Origin: an uncultured Sphingopyxis sp. | GTDB lineage: Bacteria; Pseudomonadota; Alphaproteobacteria; Sphingomonadales; Sphingomonadaceae | Length of the DNA stretch: 8,160 bases | Assembly (NCBI GenBank): GCA_937957805.1 | Contig: CALFXW010000145.1 | Span: 1-8,160, forward strand | Reading direction: 5' to 3' | Shown: one piece after another, positions 1-5,651 of the stretch | Layout of the letters: every line of letters begins with the position of its first letter | Position numbering within the stretch: the stretch's first letter is position 1 | Notes under the pieces: generated by a model | Database searches by the model: none | Told to the model about the DNA's origin: nothing | Seen by the model: the letters and a program-made list of their open reading frames with translations, nothing else | Made by a program: the position numbers and the translations under genes

Positions 1-1
1 G

Positions 2-214
2 CTGGAGCAGGAATGCATCGTCGAGGTGGCGGGCGAGATTGCGCCCAACGGGCTGCAGCGCCTGTGCCACGGCCTGTCGTTCAACGGGCGGCCACTGCCC
101 CCCATCAAGGTGAGTTGGCAAAACGAGACCAAACTGCGCTTTGCCTTGAAGGGCATCCGCCCCGGCCAGATTCCGGCCATGTGCGAGGCTGTGGGCCTTC
201 GCGTGCTGGGCATG
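2..214 (+). CDS. C-terminal fragment of RsuA/RluB/RluF-family 23S/16S rRNA pseudouridine synthase
   Basis: The first 60-70 residues read like the end of the catalytic domain of an RsuA-family pseudouridine synthase, which isomerises a specific uridine in rRNA. Visible marks are the stretch EVAGEIAPNGLQRL, a GLSFNGRPLPPIKV segment (family pattern: gly-rich turn, then 'L.P.KV'), the strand KLRFALKG, and QIPAMCEAVGLRV, which matches the family's 'QIRRMCEAVGL.V' helix near the C-terminus. The usual RKRQIRR basic motif is changed to GIRPGQIP, a variant I believe occurs in some Burkholderiales proteins, but I cannot check this. The catalytic aspartate domain would lie upstream, outside the window. 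After GLRVLGM the expected ending (a basic 'RIRIG' strand) is missing and a receiver-like sequence takes over. High GC and GAG/CTG codons differ from the genes after base 520. The family call is fairly firm; the specific member is not determinable. Confidence 0.6.
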
Positions 215-640
215 GCCGACAACGTGGAGGATGCCGTGCGTGGCATCACGGCCCTCGACCCGGACCTGATCTTCATGGACATCCACCTGGGAGACGACCT
301 CTGTTTCCGCATCTTCGAACGCACCGTGGTCGAAGCCCCGGTGATCTTCACCACGGCGTTCGACCAATACGCCATCCAAGCCTTTCAAGCCAACGGCATC
401 GACTACCTGCTGAAGCCCATCGAAGCCGAACGGCTCCGCCGCGCGATCGCGCGCGTGCGCGACAACCCGCGCTGCGCGTTTGTGCAGGGCGACATCGCCG
501 ATATCGACGCGGTGCGCGCGGCCATCGGGGTTGATGTGCCGCTGCCCGAACGGCTCGCGGGCGTGATGGATGCCCCCGAACATATGACGCGCCTGCCCGG
601 TGCATATGGCGCGGTGCGCGAATTCGTGCTCGCCCTATGA
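2..640 (+). CDS. Mosaic open frame made of fragments of four unrelated protein families (5' end outside window)
   Basis: The frame starting at base 2 has no stop until TGA at 638-640 (212 codons visible, no reliable start; GTG at 26 is only the first possible start codon). Read in order, the product resembles the C-terminal part of an RsuA-family pseudouridine synthase (to about base 214), a response-regulator receiver (about 200-451), an N-terminal nucleotide-sugar dehydratase piece (about 455-517) and the C-terminus of threonine synthase (about 512-640). No known protein has this architecture. None of the first three pieces is a complete domain: the synthase lacks its catalytic part, the receiver lacks its N-terminal acidic pocket, and the dehydratase piece is only about 20 residues. 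Codon choice changes near base 520, from GAG/TAC/ATC-rich to GAA/TAT/CAT-rich. I infer a chimeric sequence rather than a functional fusion gene. The pieces are listed separately. Confidence 0.6.
   Translation: MEQECIVEVAGEIAPNGLQRLCHGLSFNGRPLPPIKVSWQNETKLRFALKGIRPGQIPAMCEAVGLRVLGMADNVEDAVRGITALDPDLIFMDIHLGDDLCFRIFERTVVEAPVIFTTAFDQYAIQAFQANGIDYLLKPIEAERLRRAIARVRDNPRCAFVQGDIADIDAVRAAIGVDVPLPERLAGVMDAPEHMTRLPGAYGAVREFVLAL
200..451 (+). pseudogene. Truncated response-regulator receiver domain (LytTR-type regulator-like)
   Basis: This stretch encodes about 80 residues of a CheY-like receiver, the domain phosphorylated by a sensor histidine kinase. The phospho-acceptor is very likely the Asp of PDLIFMDIHLGD (codon 278-280). 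The conserved Thr of VIFTTAFDQYA and the Lys of DYLLKPI (codon 413-415) follow at normal spacing, and the segment ends in the last helix, ERLRRAIARV. The pattern AFDQYAIQAFQANGIDYLLKPI is characteristic of receivers attached to LytTR DNA-binding output domains. Missing are the first beta strand with its pair of acidic metal-binding residues, and any output domain downstream. It begins exactly where the pseudouridine synthase fragment loses similarity (shared VLGM-like segment) and stays in the same frame. Without the acidic pocket it should not be phosphorylatable. I treat it as a fragment joined to foreign sequence at both ends. Confidence 0.62.
452..517 (+). pseudogene. Short fragment like the N-terminal region of an extended-SDR nucleotide-sugar dehydratase (RfbB-like)
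   Basis: About 20 residues, RDNPRCAFVQGDIADIDAV, match the segment that follows the NAD-binding first half-fold in dTDP-glucose 4,6-dehydratases and related epimerases (family pattern 'NPRY.FV.GDI.D...V'). In such enzymes the Asp of GDI/D lies beside the adenine of NAD. Nothing before or after it fits that family: the glycine-rich TGGAGFIG motif that should lie some 50 residues upstream is replaced by receiver sequence, and the YxxxK catalytic region is absent. The segment is short, so similarity by chance is possible, and other extended SDRs share it. It is notable because a clear RfbB C-terminus lies on the same strand at 7594-7848. Confidence 0.35.
512..640 (+). CDS. thrC: Probable C-terminal end of threonine synthase
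   Basis: The last 40 or so residues before the stop, from AIGVDVPLPERLAGVMD through APEHMTRLP to GAVREFVLAL, resemble the C-terminal tail of PLP-dependent threonine synthase. That tail typically reads '...TG(V)..PLPERLADL.(D)RPER(M/V)T.LP.D..A(V/I).A(F/L)(V/I)'. The enzyme converts O-phosphohomoserine to threonine. Codon use (GAA, CAT, TAT, GAT) matches the downstream core genes and not the preceding fragments, so this is probably the true left edge of the core. The stop TGA overlaps the next gene's ATG (ATGA at 637-640), suggesting translational coupling with the methyltransferase. The catalytic lysine and PLP-binding residues would be far upstream and are absent here. The identification rests on a short, weakly conserved tail and is moderate; the presence of hom in the same block agrees with it but does not prove it. 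Confidence 0.5.
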   Translation: MRAAIGVDVPLPERLAGVMDAPEHMTRLPGAYGAVREFVLAL

Positions 641-1521
641 CCAGCAATCCCATGTTGCAGACAATCGCCGGTGCGCCATGGGCGGACTATGCGCTGCTGG
701 ACAGCGGCGACGGGCAAAAGCTCGAACGCTATGGCGATTATCGTATCATCCGCCCCGAAGCGCAGGCGATGTGGGCACCGGCGACCGGCAAATGGGCGGC
801 GGACGCGCGCTTCATTCCCGGATCGGACGCCGATGGTGGCGGGCGCTGGGACATGTCTGGCCCGCTGCCGCGCGAAGGCTGGCCGATGGCGTGGGATGAT
901 GTGCGCTTTAACGCCGAACTCACCCCGTTCCGCCACTTGGGCTTTTTCCCCGACATGGCACCGGTGTGGACATGGCTACGCGGCGAAGTGGCGGGGATGG
1001 CGCAGCCCAAATTTCTGAACCTTTTTGGCTATACCGGCGTCGGATCCCTCGCCATGGCGGCGCGCGGGGCAGAGGTGGTGCACGTCGATGCATCCAAAAA
1101 ATCGGTGACCGCCGCGCGTGCCAACGCCGCCATGTCGGGGCTGGCGGATGCGCCGATCCGCTGGCTGGTCGATGATGCGGTCAAATTTGTGGAGCGGGAG
1201 GGGCGCAGGGGACGCCGCTATGATGCAATATTGCTCGACCCGCCGAAATATGGCCGGGGGCCGGATGGTGAAATCTGGCAGTTGGAGACGGATTTGCCCC
1301 GGCTGATTGCCGCGCTGGCGCCGTTGCTTGACGGGCAATCGCGCGCGCTGTTTCTGACCGTTTATGCGGTGCGCATGTCGGCAATCGCGCTTCATAATCT
1401 GCTGGCAGAGGCGCTCGCCCCATTGGGCGGACGGGTGGAGGCAGGCGAATTGGGCGTGGTGGAGGAAGCGCGCGGTTTAACGCTGCCCACCGCGATCTGG
1501 GCGCGCTGGAGCCGGGATTAG
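637..1521 (+). CDS. Class I SAM-dependent methyltransferase, RlmI/RlmL-like (COG1092 type)
   Basis: The 294-residue product has a Rossmann-fold methyltransferase domain in its C-terminal two thirds. Motif I is LNLFGYTGVGSLA (residues 128-140), where the glycine-rich turn binds S-adenosylmethionine. The acidic residue after strand 2 is D151 in VVHVDASKKSV, and motif IV is the DPPKYGRG loop at 201-208 after YDAILL. The F/LGYTG and DPPKYG signatures are those of the group containing the 23S rRNA cytosine methyltransferase RlmI and the C-terminal half of RlmL, so an RNA base is the likely substrate, but the target is not determinable. The first 100 residues carry no PUA motif that I recognise, unlike RlmI, so the gene is not named. 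Start: ATG at 637 overlaps the preceding stop (ATGA). It converges with ccmB, with two bases between the stops. Confidence 0.85.
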   Translation: MTSNPMLQTIAGAPWADYALLDSGDGQKLERYGDYRIIRPEAQAMWAPATGKWAADARFIPGSDADGGGRWDMSGPLPREGWPMAWDDVRFNAELTPFRHLGFFPDMAPVWTWLRGEVAGMAQPKFLNLFGYTGVGSLAMAARGAEVVHVDASKKSVTAARANAAMSGLADAPIRWLVDDAVKFVEREGRRGRRYDAILLDPPKYGRGPDGEIWQLETDLPRLIAALAPLLDGQSRALFLTVYAVRMSAIALHNLLAEALAPLGGRVEAGELGVVEEARGLTLPTAIWARWSRD

Positions 1522-1523
1522 CT

Positions 1524-2174
1524 TTACGCTTCGCGCGCTGCGCGCAGCGCCGCGCCCGCCGCAAAGGGCGCGATGGCGAGCGCGGAAAGACTGCACGCGG
1601 CCAGATAGTAAATCGCGCTCGCCCCCGCGTCGGAGAGACTGCCCGCGCCGAAAATCAATATCGGCACGGCGAGCGGCAGGAGGAGCAGGGGGCCGAGCGC
1701 GCCATGGCCGCGCTGCCCCAGCGTCACCGCCGCGATGGTAACGCCGAGCGCGGAGAGGCCGGGCAGGCCGATGGCGAGGCTGCGGAGCAAGCCGCCCCAG
1801 CGCGCTTCGGCAAGGCCGAGGAGGGCGGCGGCAGGCACGGCGGCGATGATGAGCGGCAGGCCAAAGCTGATGAGGTGGGCGAGGATTTTGGTAAGCGCCA
1901 GCCCCTCCTCACTCAAGGATCGCAGCGCATATTGGTCGAGCGCGCCCGACGCTGCATCACGGCTGAAAATCTGATCGAGGGGGAGGAGCGTGGCGAGCAG
2001 CGCCGCCACCCAGACCATGCCACCCCCGGTCGCGGCGAGCAGGCGCGCGTCCGGCCCGACCCCAAAGGGGAACAGCAACGCAACGAGCAGAAAAAAGGCG
2101 ACCGGCAGCCACCAATTGCCCGACCTGAGGTCGCGCGCGACATCCGCCGTCAAAATGGCAACCCACGCTTTCAT
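1524..2174 (-). CDS. ccmB: Heme exporter subunit CcmB (cytochrome c maturation ABC permease)
   Basis: CcmB is the membrane subunit of the CcmAB transporter of cytochrome c maturation system I, which works with CcmC/CcmD to release heme-loaded CcmE in the periplasm. The 216-residue product begins MKAWVAILTADVARDLRSG, a cytoplasmic lead typical of the family. About six hydrophobic segments follow: about 21-40, 46-67, 94-123, 130-155, 158-180 and 186-207. Between the second and third lies the conserved loop LDQIFSRDAASGALDQY, matching the CcmB family loop 'D...G.LEQ..L' thought to contact the ATPase. Length agrees with CcmB (about 220). The start ATG (2174-2172) overlaps the ccmA stop by four bases, so the two are translated as a pair. 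The stop faces the methyltransferase stop two bases away. No ccmC or ccmD follows, unlike the classical operon; they must be elsewhere. Confidence 0.9.
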   Translation of the reverse strand: MKAWVAILTADVARDLRSGNWWLPVAFFLLVALLFPFGVGPDARLLAATGGGMVWVAALLATLLPLDQIFSRDAASGALDQYALRSLSEEGLALTKILAHLISFGLPLIIAAVPAAALLGLAEARWGGLLRSLAIGLPGLSALGVTIAAVTLGQRGHGALGPLLLLPLAVPILIFGAGSLSDAGASAIYYLAACSLSALAIAPFAAGAALRAAREA

Positions 2175-2800
2175 GCCCCGCCCAGCGCGATCAACTGCGC
2201 CCCGTCCAAGGCGATGGGCAAATGGGTGGCGATGATGACCGCGCCGCCCGCTGCACGGTGCGTGGCGATGACGCTTTCCAGCCGCGCAATCGACGCAGCG
2301 TCCAGCCCGTTGGTCGGCTCATCAAGCAGCCAGAGCGGCGCATCTTCGATAAGGAGGCGGGCAAGCCCGGCGCGGCGGCGCTGCCCGGTGGATAAATAAG
2401 CGACCGGCACCTGGGCGAGCGGGACGAGCGCCATCGCATCAAGCGCGTGGGCAACATCGCCCGCCCCCTTGCCACCGACCTGCGCCCAAAAGCTGAGCGC
2501 GCGGGTAAGCGTCAGTGCAGGATCGAGCGCGGGGCGTTCATCGGCAAGGCCGATGGCGCAACCCCGCGTCACATGCCCATGCGCGGCGGGCAAGAGGCCC
2601 GCGAGCACGCGCAACAGGCTGGATTTACCGCTGCCATTGGGGCCGCTGATGCGCAGCGCGCCGCCTGCCGCAACTTCACCTGACAGGCCGCGCCATAGCA
2701 AATTATCGCCGCGCACACAGGCAATCGCGTCGAACGACAGTATCGGCGCAGTGCCACGAATGGGCAATTTATCATGGCACGGTGCGGCAGTTTGCGGCAT
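2171..2800 (-). CDS. ccmA: Heme exporter ATP-binding subunit CcmA
   Basis: CcmA is the cytoplasmic ATPase that powers the CcmAB step of cytochrome c assembly. With the start chosen here the protein has 209 residues and a single complete ABC domain. Walker A is GPNGSGKS (53-60), the signature LSTGQRRRAGLARLL begins at 136, Walker B is LWLLDEPTNGLD (156-167) and the switch histidine is H193 in IIATHLP. The short size without an extra domain fits CcmA. The RRRxxLARL sequence after the signature is characteristic of the family. Start choice: ATG at 2800-2798 follows a strong Shine-Dalgarno (GAGAGGGGGG). The frame is open further to 2836, but that ATG would extend to within about 10 bases of the divergent phhB start and has no comparable site. 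About 18 residues precede the usual first strand (ILSFDAIACVRG), a little longer than typical. It is followed directly by ccmB (ATGA overlap). Confidence 0.9.
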   Translation of the reverse strand: MPQTAAPCHDKLPIRGTAPILSFDAIACVRGDNLLWRGLSGEVAAGGALRISGPNGSGKSSLLRVLAGLLPAAHGHVTRGCAIGLADERPALDPALTLTRALSFWAQVGGKGAGDVAHALDAMALVPLAQVPVAYLSTGQRRRAGLARLLIEDAPLWLLDEPTNGLDAASIARLESVIATHRAAGGAVIIATHLPIALDGAQLIALGGA

Positions 2801-2802
2801 AG

Positions 2803-2812
2803 CCCCCCTCTC
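2803..2812 (-). promoter_or_regulatory. Ribosome binding site deciding the ccmA start
   Basis: On the minus strand AGAGAGGGGGG precedes the ATG at 2800-2798 by only a few bases, a strong purine-rich Shine-Dalgarno. It supports this start over the upstream in-frame ATG at 2836. The 47 bases between this start and the divergent phhB start (2848) must hold promoters for both genes; I see no convincing -35/-10 pair. Confidence 0.6.
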
Positions 2813-2847
2813 TAATCTATGTGGCGCAGGCGGCAAGGTGGGGCAGG

Positions 2848-3141
2848 ATGATGGTGGCGAAATTAAACGATGGCGAACGCGCGGCGCTGCTGGCGGCGCA
2901 CCCCCTGTGGCGCCACGACCCGGAGCGTGATGCCCTCGTGCGAGATTTTAGCTTTGCCGATTTTTCGGCTGCCTTCGGCTTTATGACGCGCGTGGCGATG
3001 CTGGCAGAGGTGCAGGAACACCACCCCGAATGGTCGAACGTCTATAATCGCGTCACCATTTTGCTGACGACGCATGATGCAAACGGGCTGTCGGCGCGCG
3101 ATGCCAAAATGGCCGGTGCGATTGATACTATCGCCGGCTGA
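2848..3141 (+). CDS. phhB: Pterin-4a-carbinolamine dehydratase (PhhB/PCD family)
   Basis: This small enzyme dehydrates 4a-hydroxytetrahydropterin, recycling the pterin cofactor of aromatic amino acid hydroxylases; some family members serve in molybdopterin metabolism instead. The product, 97 residues from the ATG at 2848, carries the hallmark E-HHPEW-NVYN segment (the two adjacent histidines are catalytic) followed by RVTILLTTHDANGLSARD, in which THD and the GL-x-x-x-D pattern are family-typical. The N-terminal part WRHDPERDALVRDFSFADFSAAFGFM matches the first strand and helix. Length is that of a complete one-domain PCD. Start: two consecutive ATGs at 2848 and 2851 lie behind AAGGTGGGG; the frame extends to GTG 2821, but that would add residues unlike the family. 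No phenylalanine hydroxylase gene is visible nearby, so the physiological partner is unknown. Its stop TGA abuts the stop of the convergent dehydrogenase gene. Confidence 0.9.
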   Translation: MMVAKLNDGERAALLAAHPLWRHDPERDALVRDFSFADFSAAFGFMTRVAMLAEVQEHHPEWSNVYNRVTILLTTHDANGLSARDAKMAGAIDTIAG

Positions 3142-3954
3142 TCATTGGTTGCCGAGCAGGCTGCCGTTCCCCGTCGCCGCCTTCATCCTTTTGCGCAGCG
3201 CACCGGGCAGCCAGCGCATGGTAAAGGCCAGGCGGCGCGCGGTCTTGCCCACCGGCGTATGCACCCGATCGCCATGGATGGCGTTCCACACCGCTTCGGC
3301 CACTTGTTCAACCGGGGTGAATTCCAACCCTGCTGCCATCACCCGGTCGCGGCTGGTTTCATTGCTGCCCGGCACCACGCGGGAAAGAAGGGGCGTGTCG
3401 ATGAAGCCGGGCATGATGTCGCGCACGATAATGCCGTCGGGGGTGAATTCGACGTCGAGCGCCTCGGTCAAAGCACGCACCGCAAATTTGGTCGCCGAAT
3501 ATATGGAAAGCCCCGACGTGCCGTAAAATCCACTCGCCGACCCGGTGTTGACGATGGCGCTGCCCGGCATTTTCTTGAGGTGGGGTCGCGCGGCGTGGAT
3601 GCCGTTGACGACCCCGCGAAAGTTGATGTCGATCAGCCGGTCGGCCTCCTCTGGGTCGAGATCATCCCATTTCCCCCCCGAACCAATGCCCGCATTGTTG
3701 AACAATAGGTCGAATCGCCCGCCGCTCGCCGCGACAAATTCGTCGGTCGCGCGCCGCCATTGGCCAAGGTCGCGCACGTCGAGCAGATGCTGCGAAGATG
3801 CGCCGGCGGGCAGCAGCGCCGCGGTTTCGGCCATCCCCGCCGCGTTGACATCCCCCAGCCCGACGAACCAGCCGCGCGCGGCAAAAAGTTGCGCGGTTGC
3901 CCGGCCAATGCCGCTGCCGCCGCCGCTGATGAAAATTGCCTTGCGATCGGTCAT
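3142..3954 (-). CDS. Short-chain dehydrogenase/reductase (classical SDR)
   Basis: The product (270 residues from the start chosen) is a classical SDR oxidoreductase. The cofactor loop is SGGGSGIG (residues 10-17). D35 at the end of the second strand (GLGDVN) points to NAD(H) rather than NADP(H). D59 lies in the LLDVRD segment, NNAG is at 86-89 and N111 is in DINFRG. The catalytic Ser lies in NTGSASGFYG (about 137-146), with Y152 and K156 in the YSATK motif. PGFIDTPLL follows, as usual after the active site. The last 40 residues are basic and amphipathic (RRLAFTMRWLPGALRKRMK), a tail seen in several membrane-associated SDRs. The substrate cannot be told from sequence. Start: ATG at 3954-3952 has a GGGAGAGGG Shine-Dalgarno, whereas the in-frame ATG at 3969 has none. 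It is divergent from the secreted protein gene at 4058; its stop abuts that of phhB. Confidence 0.88.
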   Translation of the reverse strand: MTDRKAIFISGGGSGIGRATAQLFAARGWFVGLGDVNAAGMAETAALLPAGASSQHLLDVRDLGQWRRATDEFVAASGGRFDLLFNNAGIGSGGKWDDLDPEEADRLIDINFRGVVNGIHAARPHLKKMPGSAIVNTGSASGFYGTSGLSIYSATKFAVRALTEALDVEFTPDGIIVRDIMPGFIDTPLLSRVVPGSNETSRDRVMAAGLEFTPVEQVAEAVWNAIHGDRVHTPVGKTARRLAFTMRWLPGALRKRMKAATGNGSLLGNQ

Positions 3955-3999
3955 TTGCCCTCTCCCCATTTCTTACTGACAGGGTTTTCAGCAAGGGCG

Positions 4000-4025
4000 G
4001 CGCATGCGCAAGCATAAATTGCTTG
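4000..4025. promoter_or_regulatory. Candidate operator: adjacent palindromes between divergent genes
   Basis: The 103-base gap between the SDR start (3954) and the secreted-protein start (4058) contains a perfect 10-base palindrome GCGCATGCGC (4000-4009), followed at once by the dyad CAAGCA-TAAAT-TGCTTG (4009-4025). The dyad has two 6-base arms around an AT-rich 5-base centre. That geometry (17 bases, AT centre, GC arms) is usual for dimeric helix-turn-helix repressor sites. No promoter hexamers are clear. The function is inferred from position and symmetry only. Confidence 0.3.
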
Positions 4026-4057
4026 GCAGGCGCGCGCGCGGGTGGATAGGGTGGGGC

Positions 4058-4585
4058 ATGGCCCTGTTCCGAATATTGCAGCTTGCCCTGCTGTGCCTGT
4101 CGCTCATCGCTGTTCCTGCCAAAGCCGATGTGCTCGTCACTTTCTGGAGCCACAGTCGCGACCAAAATTATCCGCACGCCTTTTTGGTGATGCAGGGGCG
4201 GATCGATGCGACGGGGCAGGCGGTGGACAGCAATGTCGGATTTACCGCGCACAGCATATCGCCGATGGTGCTCTTAGGGTCGGTGCGCGGGGAGATGGAG
4301 CGACTGTCGGCGGGCTATGTCGCGCGCCCGGCGTCGCAGCCGCATTTTGCGCTGCGTCTGACCGATGCGCAATATGCGCGACTACAGGCATTTATCGCGC
4401 AATGGGGCAATGCGCCGCAGCCCAATTATAATTTGCGGCGGCGCAATTGTGTCCATTTCATCATGGAGGCCGCGGTGCTGCTCGGGCTCAACGTCAATCG
4501 CGCCAGCAGCCATTTTCGCGAGCCGTCGGCCTTTTTAGACGAAGTCATGCGCCTCAACCCGCAATTGACGCGCGCGACACGCTGA
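4058..4585 (+). CDS. Secreted protein with circularly permuted NlpC/P60-like His/Asn-Cys motifs, function unknown
   Basis: I do not recognise a named family. The 175-residue product begins with a signal peptide: MALFR, a hydrophobic run to about residue 19, then AVPAKA with likely cleavage after residue 23, so it should act in the periplasm or outside. The mature part has WSHSRDQNYPHAFLVMQG near its start and NYNLRRRNCVHFIMEAAVLLGL near its end. A His followed by a hydrophobic strand (H40), with a later Asn-Cys-x-His-Phe (C131), is the arrangement in circularly permuted NlpC/P60 (LRAT/YiiX-like) thiol hydrolases, where His precedes Cys; there the Cys is the nucleophile. This would suggest a peptidase or acyltransferase, but the similarity is to short motifs only. 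Start: ATG 4058 with a GGTGGGG site just upstream and a proper signal peptide; an in-frame ATG at 4004 would place 18 charged residues before it. It converges with glpX (9 bases apart). Confidence 0.7.
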   Translation: MALFRILQLALLCLSLIAVPAKADVLVTFWSHSRDQNYPHAFLVMQGRIDATGQAVDSNVGFTAHSISPMVLLGSVRGEMERLSAGYVARPASQPHFALRLTDAQYARLQAFIAQWGNAPQPNYNLRRRNCVHFIMEAAVLLGLNVNRASSHFREPSAFLDEVMRLNPQLTRATR

Positions 4586-4594
4586 GCGCGCGCG

Positions 4595-5557
4595 TTAACC
4601 GCGATGTTCGGAATAAACGCGCCGCACGGTGCCGCTTGATGCGCGCATGACAATCGATTCGGTGGTGATGGCCCCGTCGCGGCGGCGCTTTACCCCGTCA
4701 AGCAGGCTGCCGTCGGTGACCCCGGTCGCCGCGAAAATAACATCACCCTTGGCCAGTTCTTCGAGCGCATAGATGCGGTCGAGGTTTTCGATGCCCCATT
4801 TGCGCGCGCGGGCGCGCTCATCCTCATTTCGGAACAGCAAGCGGCCCTGAAACTGGCCGCCGACACAGCGCAACGCCGCTGCTGCCAGCACCCCTTCGGG
4901 TGCGCCGCCTGAACCCATATACAGGTCGATACCGGTGTCGGGGTTGGTTACCGCAATCACGCCCGCCACATCGCCATCGGGGATAAGCTGGATGCCGCAA
5001 CCCAGCGCGCGCAATTCGGCGATCAGCGCTTCATGGCGCGGCCGGTCGAGCACGCACACGATGATGTCGCCGGGCTGCACCCCCTTGGCCGCTGCCACCG
5101 CGCGGACGTTTTCGGTTGCGCTTTTGGCAAGGTCGATCACCCCATCGGCATAGCCAGGGCCAACCGCAATCTTGTCCATATAAACATCGGGTGCATTGAG
5201 CAGCCCGCCCTTTTCCGCGATGGCGAGCACGGCGAGCGCATTTGGCCCGGCCTTTGCGGTAATCGTCGTCCCTTCCAGCGGGTCGAGCGCGATGTCGATG
5301 CTGGGGCCACTGCCCGAACCCACTTTTTCGCCGATATAGAGCATCGGTGCTTCGTCGCGTTCGCCTTCGCCGATGACCACGGTGCCATCCATGTCGAGCG
5401 CGTTGAGCGCGGCGCGCATAGCCTCCACCGCCGCAGCGTCCGCCGCCTTTTCATCGCCGCGCCCGATCAGCTTGGCCGCGCCCACCGCCGCAGCTTCGGT
5501 AACGCGCACCATTTCAAGTACAAGCACGCGGTCGAGATTTTGGCTGACTTCGGTCAC
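4595..5557 (-). CDS. glpX: Class II fructose-1,6-bisphosphatase (GlpX)
   Basis: GlpX hydrolyses fructose 1,6-bisphosphate to fructose 6-phosphate in gluconeogenesis; some alphaproteobacterial enzymes also act on sedoheptulose 1,7-bisphosphate. The 320-residue product is full length for the class and has its signatures in order: GRGDEKAADAAA (32-43, metal ligand D35), GTVVIGEGERDEAPML (58-73), the metal-binding DIALDPLEGTT (88-98), NPDTGIDLYMGSGGAPEGV (205-223) and AATGVTDGSLL (276-286). The start is GTG at 5557-5555, preceded by AGGGGA with a six-base spacer; no better ATG lies upstream in frame. It lies 94 bases downstream of hom on the same strand and may be co-transcribed with it, although the gap could hold its own promoter. 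In many sphingomonads recJ follows glpX as I recall; here a convergent secreted-protein gene lies there instead. Confidence 0.93.
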   Translation of the reverse strand: MTEVSQNLDRVLVLEMVRVTEAAAVGAAKLIGRGDEKAADAAAVEAMRAALNALDMDGTVVIGEGERDEAPMLYIGEKVGSGSGPSIDIALDPLEGTTITAKAGPNALAVLAIAEKGGLLNAPDVYMDKIAVGPGYADGVIDLAKSATENVRAVAAAKGVQPGDIIVCVLDRPRHEALIAELRALGCGIQLIPDGDVAGVIAVTNPDTGIDLYMGSGGAPEGVLAAAALRCVGGQFQGRLLFRNEDERARARKWGIENLDRIYALEELAKGDVIFAATGVTDGSLLDGVKRRRDGAITTESIVMRASSGTVRRVYSEHRG

Positions 5558-5571
5558 GATGATTCCCCTAT

Positions 5572-5592
5572 AATTTCTTGTGCAATTTCTTG
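5572..5592. repeat. Short direct repeat AATTTCTTG x2 in the hom-glpX gap
   Basis: AATTTCTTG occurs at 5572-5580 and again at 5584-5592 (start-to-start 12 bases), in the 94-base gap upstream of the glpX start. On the minus strand it reads CAAGAAATT twice, just upstream of the Shine-Dalgarno AGGGGA (5569-5564). The AT-rich 9-mers stand out in GC-rich DNA and lie within the likely leader of glpX. They could be a protein or sRNA binding site, or chance. Confidence 0.4.
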
Positions 5593-5651
5593 GCTGTTGC
5601 CCGCGCGCATAGGCGCAGACGGATATAAAGTCGATATTGTGGCGTTACGGC

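Noticed and set aside
200..517. A genuine multidomain regulator joining an RNA-modifying domain, a receiver and a dehydratase
   Set aside because: Each domain is incomplete at functionally essential parts and codon use changes along the frame, so joined fragments are the simpler reading.
2821..2847. Upstream GTG (2821) as the phhB start
   Set aside because: It would add nine residues unlike the family, whereas ATG 2848 has an AAGG/GGGG ribosome binding site and gives a normal length.
5569..5574. TATAAT on the + strand as a promoter -10
   Set aside because: No + strand gene follows and no -35 lies at the right distance. On the minus strand it reads ATTATA and overlaps the glpX ribosome binding region.
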